From JAKPAM01 sp047601745 (GTDB taxonomy: Bacteria; Pseudomonadota; Gammaproteobacteria; Burkholderiales; Burkholderiaceae_E), in contig JASGIS010000001.1 of the NCBI GenBank assembly GCA_047601745.1, forward strand, positions 3,534,001 through 3,598,000: a DNA stretch of 64,000 nt. The letters run 5' to 3'. The notes beneath the pieces were generated by a model. That model searched no databases and had not been told where the DNA came from. It saw only the letters and a program-made list of their open reading frames with translations. Numbering within the stretch: position 1 is the first letter of the stretch; every line of letters starts with the position of its first letter. This document shows positions 42,304-49,343 of the stretch, piece by piece. The position numbers and the translations under genes are program-made.

Positions 42304-43176
42304 ATGCATTTTCTTGCGGATCTACCCGATCTGGCCGTGCAACTGGCGCGCTTCGGTGCCTGGCTCGCCTTGATGGTCGTCGTCTTCGCGACGCTGGAAC
42401 GGATCGTGCCGGTCCGGCCGTCCAAGCTGCTGCGTCGCCAGTGGGCGGTCGACGTCGGCTGGTACTTCGTCAACAGCCTGGCGGGGATCCTGCTGCTTGG
42501 GCCGATCTCGGTGCTTTGCGCCATCGGCATCCGCGCACTGATGCCGGAGCAGATCATCAGCGCTGCCGCCACCATGCCGCTGTGGGCGCGCATGGTCGCC
42601 GCGATGATCGTCGGCGAGATCGGCTTTTATTGGGGCCACCGCTGGTCTCACAAGATTCCGCTGCTGTGGCGCTTCCATGCGGTCCACCATAGCGCCGAAC
42701 AACTGGATTTCCTGGTCAATACCCGTGGGCATCCGATCGACGTGATCTTCACCCGCCTGTGCGGGCTGGTGCTGCTGTACGCCACCGGGCTGGCATCGCC
42801 CGTCGGTCCCAACCCGACGCTGATTCCCGCGCTGGTACTGTCGGTCGGCGCCGCGTGGAGCTTCTTCATCCATTCGAACCTGCGTGTGCGGCTGGGGCCG
42901 CTCGAACAGATCATCTCGTCGCCGGCGTTCCATCATTGGCACCACACGCTCGACGACCACAAGGACCATAATTTCTCGTCGATGCTGCCGTTCGTGGATC
43001 GGCTGTTCGGCACCTTCTATCTGCCCAAACACTGGCCTGCCGCCTACGGCACGCGCACGCCGGTGCCCGAAACCTTGCTGGGCCAGTTGCTCGACCCGTT
43101 CGCACCGGTGGCCGCCGCCAACGATACCGCCCCGCGCGAGCGGACCGCCGTTCACCCCGAGCCCACCGAACGCTGA
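42304..43176 (+). CDS. Sterol desaturase/fatty acid hydroxylase family membrane protein
   Basis: A 290-residue integral membrane di-iron enzyme. Three histidine clusters are visible: HRWSHK, HAVHHS and FHHWHHT with DDHKDHNF. These are the iron ligands of the superfamily that inserts hydroxyl or double bonds in lipids. About four to five membrane helices surround them, the first around residues 15-35. The substrate (hopanoid, carotenoid, fatty acid or ether lipid) is not deducible. It lies 87 bases after the PEP-CTERM gene in the same direction, and both are enclosed by direct repeats. It may share the sigma-54 transcript. Confidence 0.88.
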   Translation: MHFLADLPDLAVQLARFGAWLALMVVVFATLERIVPVRPSKLLRRQWAVDVGWYFVNSLAGILLLGPISVLCAIGIRALMPEQIISAAATMPLWARMVAAMIVGEIGFYWGHRWSHKIPLLWRFHAVHHSAEQLDFLVNTRGHPIDVIFTRLCGLVLLYATGLASPVGPNPTLIPALVLSVGAAWSFFIHSNLRVRLGPLEQIISSPAFHHWHHTLDDHKDHNFSSMLPFVDRLFGTFYLPKHWPAAYGTRTPVPETLLGQLLDPFAPVAAANDTAPRERTAVHPEPTER

Positions 43177-43231
43177 TCGGCGTTCGGCGTTCGCCGGTGG
43201 GTCGTCGCATGGTTCGGCCGTCGGCCGGATG

Positions 43232-43345
43232 GTGATGGAGCAGGGCCGGGTCGTCGAGCAGCGCACGCATGCGCAGCGACTGACGCCGAACGGCCGCGAC
43301 GCGAGATTGTGGAACCGGCAATCGGGCGGTTTTGTCGATCATTGA
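43232..43345 (+). pseudogene. Decayed duplicate of the ABC exporter 3' end
   Basis: This fragment encodes VMEQGRVVEQRTHAQRLTP followed by ARLWNRQSGGFVDH and a stop, matching the last 38 residues of the exporter at 39319-41160. It has no promoter, start codon or upstream domains. Confidence 0.85.
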
Positions 43346-43351
43346 TCGCCG
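43232..43351 (+). repeat. Direct repeat, copy 2
   Basis: Second copy of the 120-bp sequence at 41047-41166, in the same orientation, 2185 bases away. The two copies bracket the PEP-CTERM and sterol-desaturase genes. Confidence 0.85.
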
Positions 43352-43458
43352 TTTGCGTAGCCTGTCGGGCAAGTCGGCCGCCACGGAAGGGCGCCGGATC
43401 GGCGCAGAGGCCCGTGGGTCTGGCCGCCATGCGATCGAATGTCCGAGAGGGAGGAGCC

Positions 43459-43791
43459 ATGATTTTCTGGAGAGGGTACGGAATCCTCGTCGCCGTCATC
43501 GCGTTTCTGGGCTTGTTCGGCGCGCGCTGGATCGCCGAGAGCATGTGGGGGACGCCTCTTCCGGTCGATCGGCGCAAACTCTGCGAACTGGTCGGCATGC
43601 TGGTCGCGGCGCTCGTCGTCTACGGGCTGCATCGCGCGATCGTGCGCGCCAATCCGCCTCGCACCTTCGTGGACAAGAAAACGGGCGAAGAGGTCGTCTG
43701 GGTCCCCAAACACGATCTTTTCTTCGTGCCCATCAAATACTGGCCCTATGTGCTCGCCGCCTTGGGCGTGATGTTCGCTCTGCAAGGGTGA
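43459..43791 (+). CDS. Small membrane protein of unknown function
   Basis: A 110-residue protein with three predicted membrane helices: about 6-24 (GYGILVAVIAFLGLFGA), 43-60 (ELVGMLVAALVVYGLH) and 92-108 (YWPYVLAALGVMFAL). Between the last two is a polar segment, TFVDKKTGEEVVWVPKHDLFF, a pattern I associate with small uncharacterised bacterial membrane proteins. The ATG at 43459 is well supported by GGAGG seven to eleven bases upstream. It follows the decayed repeat and precedes a glutathione transferase gene. No function can be assigned. Confidence 0.75.
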   Translation: MIFWRGYGILVAVIAFLGLFGARWIAESMWGTPLPVDRRKLCELVGMLVAALVVYGLHRAIVRANPPRTFVDKKTGEEVVWVPKHDLFFVPIKYWPYVLAALGVMFALQG

Positions 43792-43855
43792 TGGGGAAAC
43801 CGGCAGCGCGACCGTTCGCCATCAGGGTCTGACCAACGAGGATCAAGGAGGCGCG

Positions 43856-44500
43856 ATGACCGATCCGGTTCATCTGTATGGCCTGTCGCGCAGCGTCTAT
43901 ACGCGCATCGCCCGCCTCGCGCTCGAAGAGAAGGCGGTTTCATACCAGCTCGTCAAGACCGAGATATTCGGCGCGCAAGGCCCGCCGCCCGAGTATCGCG
44001 AACGTCATCCGTTCGGCCGTATTCCGGCTTTTTCCCATGGCGCGCTGTCGCTGTACGAGACGGCGGCGATATGCCGATATGTCGATGAGGCGTTTCCGGG
44101 GCCCTCGCTGCAGCCGTCGTCGCCGGCGGGCCGGGCGCGGGTGACGCAGATCGTCGGCGTCCTCGATTCGTATGTGTATCGGCCGCTGGTATGGGGTGTC
44201 TTCTTCCAACGCGTCGTACGGCCGCAGATGGGCGAGGCGCCGGACCAGCAAGTGATCGATTCGACCTTGCCGCAGGTTCATCGAGCGCTGCAGGCGATCT
44301 GCGCGTTGCAGCAGGATGCGCGGTATCTGGCCGGTGAGTCGCTGACGCTCGCGGATCTGCATGCATTCCCGATGTTCAAGTGCCTGACGTTCACGCCCGA
44401 AGGAAAGGCCGCCCTGGCGCAGAATCCGTCGATCGACAGGTGGCTGGCGCTGCTGGCCGATCGGGCGAGCGTCCGTCGCACCCGGTGGCGGAACGAGTAG
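43856..44500 (+). CDS. Glutathione S-transferase family protein
   Basis: A 214-residue protein with an N-terminal thioredoxin-like domain (VHLYGLSRSVYTRIARLALEE, a serine in the glutathione-contact loop). The cis-proline region GRIPAF and the glutathione gamma-glutamyl contact LYETAAICRYVD follow. The helical C-terminal domain ends with a typical LADLHAFPMFKCL motif. This may be detoxification or a substrate-specific role. AAGGAGG lies just upstream of the ATG. No obvious pathway partner is adjacent. Confidence 0.88.
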   Translation: MTDPVHLYGLSRSVYTRIARLALEEKAVSYQLVKTEIFGAQGPPPEYRERHPFGRIPAFSHGALSLYETAAICRYVDEAFPGPSLQPSSPAGRARVTQIVGVLDSYVYRPLVWGVFFQRVVRPQMGEAPDQQVIDSTLPQVHRALQAICALQQDARYLAGESLTLADLHAFPMFKCLTFTPEGKAALAQNPSIDRWLALLADRASVRRTRWRNE

Positions 44501-44612
44501 TTCGCGCGACGTCCGCAACATGGTGTCTGCCTTTTCGGCTATCTTGTCGCGGTGACCGTTGGTGGTGCGCAGTGCCTGTCGCGGCTTCGTGCAGGGTTTT
44601 CGCGGAGATCCG

Positions 44613-44873
44613 GTGTTCACTCCCGAGTTCGTCATCGAAGAGAAGGGCGAGTTCCTGCTGGTGGCCAATCACGCGTTGGGCACCGCCGAGCAGGTGGCCC
44701 TGAGCGTGGCGTACAACCTCGCTCGCGTCGAGTTCGGCCGATCGCACATCCCCGCCAGCATCGCCCAATGCCGGGTGATCTATGACATCCGGGGCCAGGA
44801 CGTTCCGCCGTCCACGCGAGACGCGATCGTCCGTCGGCTGGCAGAGGTGGCCGACGTGGAGTTCAGGGACTGA
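44613..44873 (+). CDS. Uncharacterised small protein, first of a coupled pair
   Basis: An 86-residue soluble protein that I do not recognise. It has a predicted beta-beta-alpha start (FVIEEKGEFLLVANHALG), a helix AEQVALSVAYNLARVEFG and an acidic C-terminus ending VADVEFRD. A GTG start at 44613 is chosen because GGAG lies five bases before it. Longer GTG starts exist upstream. It has no signal peptide, membrane segment or metal motif. Its TGA overlaps the ATG of the next gene by one base, so the two products are probably made together and may interact. Confidence 0.55.
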   Translation: MFTPEFVIEEKGEFLLVANHALGTAEQVALSVAYNLARVEFGRSHIPASIAQCRVIYDIRGQDVPPSTRDAIVRRLAEVADVEFRD

Positions 44874-45133
44874 TGGGCCTGCAGCTCATCGTTCGTTGCC
44901 AGGACGAACGGCAACTATCGGCGTCGCTCGGCGACATCGCCGCGTCCTGCGAGTGCTTTCCTGTCGATCGCGAGCTTTTCGGCCTGTCGGTCCCGACCAA
45001 GGTCATCGATGCGATCGGCGAGGAACGGATCCGGGACAGCCTGTCGGCTTATGACGTCTACGAACTCTGGTCCGGGAACTGGCGATCGCCGACCTCCGAA
45101 GCTCGGGCAAGGCCAGGCTGGAAGTTCTGGTAG
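44873..45133 (+). CDS. Uncharacterised small protein, second of a coupled pair
   Basis: An 86-residue protein starting at an ATG that shares a base with the previous stop codon. The first strand LQLIVRCQ, an amphipathic helix (ERQLSASLGDIAAS) and the CECFPVDRELFGL segment suggest a small alpha/beta fold. The C-terminus is basic and aromatic (ARPGWKFW). I do not recognise the family. The coupled pair of equal-sized small genes could be a toxin-antitoxin or subunit pair, but no motif supports either. Confidence 0.6.
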   Translation: MGLQLIVRCQDERQLSASLGDIAASCECFPVDRELFGLSVPTKVIDAIGEERIRDSLSAYDVYELWSGNWRSPTSEARARPGWKFW

Positions 45134-45298
45134 CGTGTACGAACGTCCGCTGGCCGGCGGTTTCGCCCCGGACGGGGCCGGCTCGTCCCGGGCATCAGCC
45201 GAATCGCGAGGCGCTCATCCTGATCCTGGTCTGGCGAGGTCGGGCGTCGACACTCGCGAGGCCAGGGATCTTCTGGAGCAGGCTTCTCCCGGCCCGGC

Positions 45299-46558
45299 TC
45301 AGCGCTCCAACGCCAGCAGTTCTTCGATCGTCTGCCGGCGCCGGATCACCGTGGCGCGGCCGCCGTCCACCAATAGCTCGGGCGCCAGCGGACGCGAGTT
45401 GTAGTTGCTGGACATCGACGCGCCGTAGGCCCCCGCGTCGTGGAACGCCAGCAGGTCGCCCACGCGCGGCTCGGGCAGCTCGCGCGCCAGCACCACGCCG
45501 CCCTCGGCCTGGGTGAAGACGTCGCCCGATTCGCACAGCGGCCCGGCCACGGTCGTGGCGCGCAGCGGGCGATCGGCCGCGCTGCCGTCGGCCGGGATCA
45601 GGCTGATCTCGTGGTGTGCGCCGTACATGGCGGGGCGTGCCAATTCGTTGAAGCCGGCATCCACCAGCGCGAAGAAGCGGCTGCCCATGGTCTTGGTGGC
45701 GCGCACCTCTGCAAGCAGCACGCCCGATTCGGCCACCAGGAAGCGGCCGGGTTCCAGCTCCAGGTGGATGGCGTGGCCGCGCGCGTCGGCGATGCGCCGG
45801 CGCGCCGCGTCCCACAGCGCGTGGTAGTGCGCGGTGTCGATGCGTGGCTCACCCGGGCGATAGGGGATGGACAGGCCGCCGCCGGCCGAGATCGCTTCGA
45901 TCGGGTGATCGACCCGCGCGGCCAGCGCCACCATCGCATCGCAGACCTGGCTCAGGTGGCCATAGTCCACGCCCGAGCCGATGTGCATGTGCAGTCCCAC
46001 CAGCCGCAGGCCGTGCCGGCGTACCGCGGCCAGCGCTGCCGGCAGGTCGGCATGCCAGATGCCGTGCTTGCTGTGCTCGCCGCCGGTGTTGGTCTTGTTG
46101 CTGTGGCCGTGGCCGAAGCCGGGGTTGATGCGCAGCCAGACGCGGTGGCCCGGGCTCCTGCCGGCCGTGGCCGAGCCCAACTGGTGCAGCATGTCCACCG
46201 AGCCGCAGTTCACCGGGATGTCGTGCGCCGTCACCAGCGCCAGTACCTCGGTCGTCAGCACGTCGGCGGTGAAGACGACGCCCGGCGTCATCGGATCCTT
46301 CGCGTCATAGCCGGCGGCCAGCGCGCGCTGGATCTCGCCGGCCGAAACCGCATCCACCAGCACGCCCTCGGCGCGCATCAGCCGCAGCACGTGCAGATTG
46401 GCGTTGGCCTTTTGCGCGTAGCGGATGGCCGGGAAGCGCCGCAGCTCGGCGATGCGCGCGCGGATGGTGTCCGCGTCGTACACCCATAGCGGCGTGCCGT
46501 GCCGGCGCGCCAATTGCTGCAGCAAGGGGCGGGGGAAGGGGCCGGAGAGATCAGTCAT
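45299..46558 (-). CDS. lysA: Diaminopimelate decarboxylase
   Basis: A 419-residue fold-type III PLP decarboxylase making lysine from meso-diaminopimelate. The PLP lysine is in RYAQKANAN (about residue 50). HMHIGSGV, SAGGGLSIPY and EPGRFLVAESG are conserved, and CESGDVF carries the substrate-contacting cysteine across the dimer. The start at 46558 gives MTDLSGPFP. It is divergent from a LysR gene, the same arrangement as lysA/lysR in E. coli. Proline and threonine codons (CCC, ACC) differ from the CCG/ACG habit of most neighbours, hinting at transfer. Confidence 0.92.
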   Translation of the reverse strand: MTDLSGPFPRPLLQQLARRHGTPLWVYDADTIRARIAELRRFPAIRYAQKANANLHVLRLMRAEGVLVDAVSAGEIQRALAAGYDAKDPMTPGVVFTADVLTTEVLALVTAHDIPVNCGSVDMLHQLGSATAGRSPGHRVWLRINPGFGHGHSNKTNTGGEHSKHGIWHADLPAALAAVRRHGLRLVGLHMHIGSGVDYGHLSQVCDAMVALAARVDHPIEAISAGGGLSIPYRPGEPRIDTAHYHALWDAARRRIADARGHAIHLELEPGRFLVAESGVLLAEVRATKTMGSRFFALVDAGFNELARPAMYGAHHEISLIPADGSAADRPLRATTVAGPLCESGDVFTQAEGGVVLARELPEPRVGDLLAFHDAGAYGASMSSNYNSRPLAPELLVDGGRATVIRRRQTIEELLALER

Positions 46559-46733
46559 GACCGGTATCATGCTCGCGGCCAAGCCATGCCGTCCAATCGA
46601 AATCCGTGTGTTGGTCATTCATCCTGGATATGGATAAACCCAAACGGCGAAAGCTCCGGCCATGGCCACCGCCGGCCCGTCGTCCGGCCGCCCGGCCGCC
46701 GCCATCGCTACCGCTGTATGGCAGTATCGCTCG

Positions 46734-47660
46734 ATGCCGCTGACGCACCGCCAGGTCGAGGTCTTCCGCGCGTTGATGCTCACCGGCAGCGTCACGCGCG
46801 CGGCCGAGCTGCTGCACAGCTCGCAGCCCACGCTCAGCCGCGAGCTGGCGCGGCTGGAGCAGGTGCTGCAGATGCAGTTGTTCGAGCGCGTGCGTGGGCG
46901 GCTGCGGCCGACTGTGCGGGCGCTGGCGCTGCAGCAGGAAGTGCAGCAGAGCTACGTGGGGTTGGAGCGCATCGCCGCCACCGCGGCCGCGCTGCGCCAC
47001 TTCGCGCAAGGGCGGCTGGTGGTGGCCTGCCTGCCGGCGCTCGCTCATGCGCTGTTGCCCGGGGCGCTGCGCCGCTTCATGGCCGGGCAGGCCGGCGCCG
47101 GCGTGGCCGTCACGCCGCTGGAATCTCCGTTGCTGGAAACCTGGCTGGCCGACCAGCGCGCCGACCTGGGCCTGACCGAGCAGCGTCAAGCCCCGGCCGG
47201 CACTCGGCTGGCCGCGCTGCTGGAGGTCGACGAGGTCGCGGTGCTGCCGGCCGGTCATGCGCTGCTGGCTCGGCGCCGGCTGGCGCCGCGACACTTCGCC
47301 GGCCAGCGCTTCGTCAGCCTGGCCGCGGGCGATCCCTACCGCGAGCAGATCGATCGCGTCTTCGCCCAGGCGGGCGTGGCGCGCGAACTGGCGTTGGAAG
47401 CCGGCAGCGCCGTGGCCGTGTGCGCGCTGGTGCGCGAGGGCCTGGGCGTGGCCATCGTCAACCCGCTGACGGCGTTGGCGATGGCCGGGCCCGAGCTGCA
47501 TCTGCGTCCGCTGGCCGCGCCGCTGCGCGTGCCCTTCCACGTCGGCCTGGTCACGCCCGAGCTGCGGCCCCCGCATCCGCTGCGCGAGGCGCTGGAATTG
47601 GCGCTGCGCGAAGCGGCCGACGACTTGCGCGCGCGCCTGGCTGCGGCCGATCCATCGTGA
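46734..47660 (+). CDS. lysR: LysR-family regulator, probable lysine-gene activator
   Basis: A 308-residue LysR regulator. The helix-turn-helix is residues about 17-45 (LMLTGSVTRAAELLHSSQPTLSRELARLE). The effector domain includes GRLVVACLPALAHALLP and GAGVAVTPLESPLLETWL. The start MPLTHRQVEVFRALM is preferred to an in-frame ATG 72 bases upstream, because LysR proteins begin just before this helix. It is divergent from lysA with a 175-base spacer, which should hold the shared operator. The name rests on that arrangement. Confidence 0.8.
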   Translation: MPLTHRQVEVFRALMLTGSVTRAAELLHSSQPTLSRELARLEQVLQMQLFERVRGRLRPTVRALALQQEVQQSYVGLERIAATAAALRHFAQGRLVVACLPALAHALLPGALRRFMAGQAGAGVAVTPLESPLLETWLADQRADLGLTEQRQAPAGTRLAALLEVDEVAVLPAGHALLARRRLAPRHFAGQRFVSLAAGDPYREQIDRVFAQAGVARELALEAGSAVAVCALVREGLGVAIVNPLTALAMAGPELHLRPLAAPLRVPFHVGLVTPELRPPHPLREALELALREAADDLRARLAAADPS

Positions 47661-47807
47661 GGGGCTTGTCCCGATTCCCGTCTACGAGCTCGCGTCGGGC
47701 CCGATCCTGCCGTTCCAGGGTTCCCGTCTTTGCAGGACCGCGCTTCGCCTGCCGCAGGCGCAGGGCGCGCGCTCGGGTCTGTTTGCTGTCTGGGGCAGGG
47801 CGGGCGT

Positions 47808-48224
47808 TCAGGCCGTCGGCGCGTACGACGCGATCTCGATCAGGCTGCCGTCCGGATCGCGGCAGTAGACGGACTGCAGCGTGCCGCGCGCGCCCTGCTT
47901 GGCGACCGGGCCCTCTTCGATCGCGACGCCGAGCTGCTGCAGGTGCGCGACGACCTGTTCGGGCGTCGAGTCGGTCAGGAAGCAGACGTCGTCGCTGCCG
48001 GCCGCTTCGTGGTCGGCGGTGAACCAGTCGACCTTGTCGGCCACGATCGGCCGCAGGTTGATCTTCTGGTGGCCGAACGACATCGACGTGCGCCGCGTCT
48101 TGCCCTGGCCGGGATCGAAGTCCTGGCGCGTCATGCCGAGCACGCGCGCGTACCAGGCGGCCGCCTGCTCGACGTCGGTGACGTTGATGACGATGTGATC
48201 GATGGACTGGATGCGAAGTGGCAT
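47808..48224 (-). CDS. VOC-family (glyoxalase/bleomycin resistance fold) protein
   Basis: A 138-residue protein with two beta-alpha-beta-beta-beta modules. The first starts IQSIDHIVINVTDVEQAAAWY, where His9 is a likely metal ligand. The end has VYCRDPDGSLIEIASY, whose glutamate is the last metal ligand of the fold. FGHQKINLRP and DDVCFLTDS occupy the usual middle ligand positions. Members include lyases, dioxygenases and resistance proteins, so activity is open. It follows a convergent region after lysR, with SMP-30 upstream on the same strand. Confidence 0.85.
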   Translation of the reverse strand: MPLRIQSIDHIVINVTDVEQAAAWYARVLGMTRQDFDPGQGKTRRTSMSFGHQKINLRPIVADKVDWFTADHEAAGSDDVCFLTDSTPEQVVAHLQQLGVAIEEGPVAKQGARGTLQSVYCRDPDGSLIEIASYAPTA

Positions 48225-48279
48225 GGGGGGATCCGCGAGAGGGTTCCCGCCATTCTGGCACGGACCGCCGCGGGCCCGG

Positions 48280-49179
48280 TCACGGCCACCCGGCCCCCGG
48301 CACGTCGACCGTCGTCGACCACAACTGCGCTTCGCGGACCGGCGCGCGCTTGCGCGAGCTGGAATCGGGCGCGACGCATAGGAACAGCGTGCGGCGGTCG
48401 TCTCCGCCGAGCATGCACGCGAACACGCCCATCGGGTCGGTGGTGATCGACGAGACGATCCTGCCGCCCGGTGCGACGCGGATCACGCGCTTGCCCGCGG
48501 CATCGGCCGTCCACACGCAGCCTTCGGCGTCGAGCGCCGAGCCGTCGGGCGCCACCGCGCGCAATCCCAAGGTCGACGGCGCGGCGCCCAGCGGCGGCAG
48601 CTCGCCGAACACGGCCCAGTCGCGGCGAGGGCCGAGACGGCCGTCGGCGCCGATGTCGAAGGCCGAGATCCGGTTGCCGAACGACTCGGCGACGATCAGC
48701 GTGCGGCCGTCCGGCGTGATCATCGAGCCGTTCGGAAAGTACAGTCCTTCGGCGGCCAGGCTGACGGTGCCGTCGGGTTGCACGCAGGCGAGGGTGGCCG
48801 TCGTGATCGGCGCGTCGCTCATCAGGTCGAAGCCGAAGTTGCCGACCCACGCGCGGCCTTGGGCGTCGACGACCATGTCGTTGCACGGGCCGGTGGCGAT
48901 CCCGCTCAGGTCCGCGTGCTGGACCAGGCGGCCGTCGGCCTCGCGCCGCAGCACGCGCCGGTCCTTCATCGACACGACGAGCAGGCGGCCGTCGGGCAGC
49001 CAGCCCAGGCCCGACGGTTGCTGCGGCACTTCGCATTCGGTCGTCGCCCGGCCTTCGGCGTCGATCGACAGCACGCGGTGCGTGTAGAAATCCGAGCACC
49101 ACAGGCGGCCGTCGTGCCAGCGCGGCCCTTCGAGAAAGCTGAATCCGGTGGCGACGGAGCGAAGCGGGGCTTGCGACAT
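48280..49179 (-). CDS. SMP-30/gluconolactonase family lactonase
   Basis: A 299-residue six-bladed propeller enzyme. Metal-ligand motifs follow the family: Glu in FLEGPRWHDGRLW, Asn in CNDMVVDAQGRAW, Asn in PNGSMITPDGRTL and Asp in SALDAEGCVWTADAAG. It likely hydrolyses a sugar or other lactone. There is no signal peptide, so it is cytoplasmic. No sugar dehydrogenase or dehydratase gene is nearby to define the pathway. The upstream region contains a spacer of about 160 bases shared with the divergent glutamate-synthase-like gene. Confidence 0.88.
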   Translation of the reverse strand: MSQAPLRSVATGFSFLEGPRWHDGRLWCSDFYTHRVLSIDAEGRATTECEVPQQPSGLGWLPDGRLLVVSMKDRRVLRREADGRLVQHADLSGIATGPCNDMVVDAQGRAWVGNFGFDLMSDAPITTATLACVQPDGTVSLAAEGLYFPNGSMITPDGRTLIVAESFGNRISAFDIGADGRLGPRRDWAVFGELPPLGAAPSTLGLRAVAPDGSALDAEGCVWTADAAGKRVIRVAPGGRIVSSITTDPMGVFACMLGGDDRRTLFLCVAPDSSSRKRAPVREAQLWSTTVDVPGAGWP

Positions 49180-49304
49180 GGGGGCCTCTCGACGGAAGGG
49201 ACGGACCCGTCAATATACGTCGCGCGTCGGCCGCCGGCGCTGTCGGATACGACGTTCCGACATCTCGGGCCGCTAAGATAGCCGGGCGCAGGTATTCATA
49301 TCGT

Positions 49305-49334
49305 CAGAACCAGAACTAGAACCAGAATCAGGAG
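49305..49334 (+). repeat. Five 6-base repeats ending in a ribosome-binding site
   Basis: Units CAGAAC, CAGAAC, TAGAAC, CAGAAT and CAGGAG run head to tail. The last supplies the GGAG Shine-Dalgarno nine bases before the ATG at 49344. Confidence 0.75.
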
Positions 49335-49343
49335 ACTCCCGAC

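Noticed and set aside
43232..43345. Functional short gene from the duplicated exporter end
   Set aside because: It only repeats the last 38 residues of the exporter, without a start codon, ribosome-binding site or promoter.
44559..44612. Upstream GTG start for the first of the coupled small genes
   Set aside because: No Shine-Dalgarno precedes it, whereas GGAG precedes the GTG at 44613.
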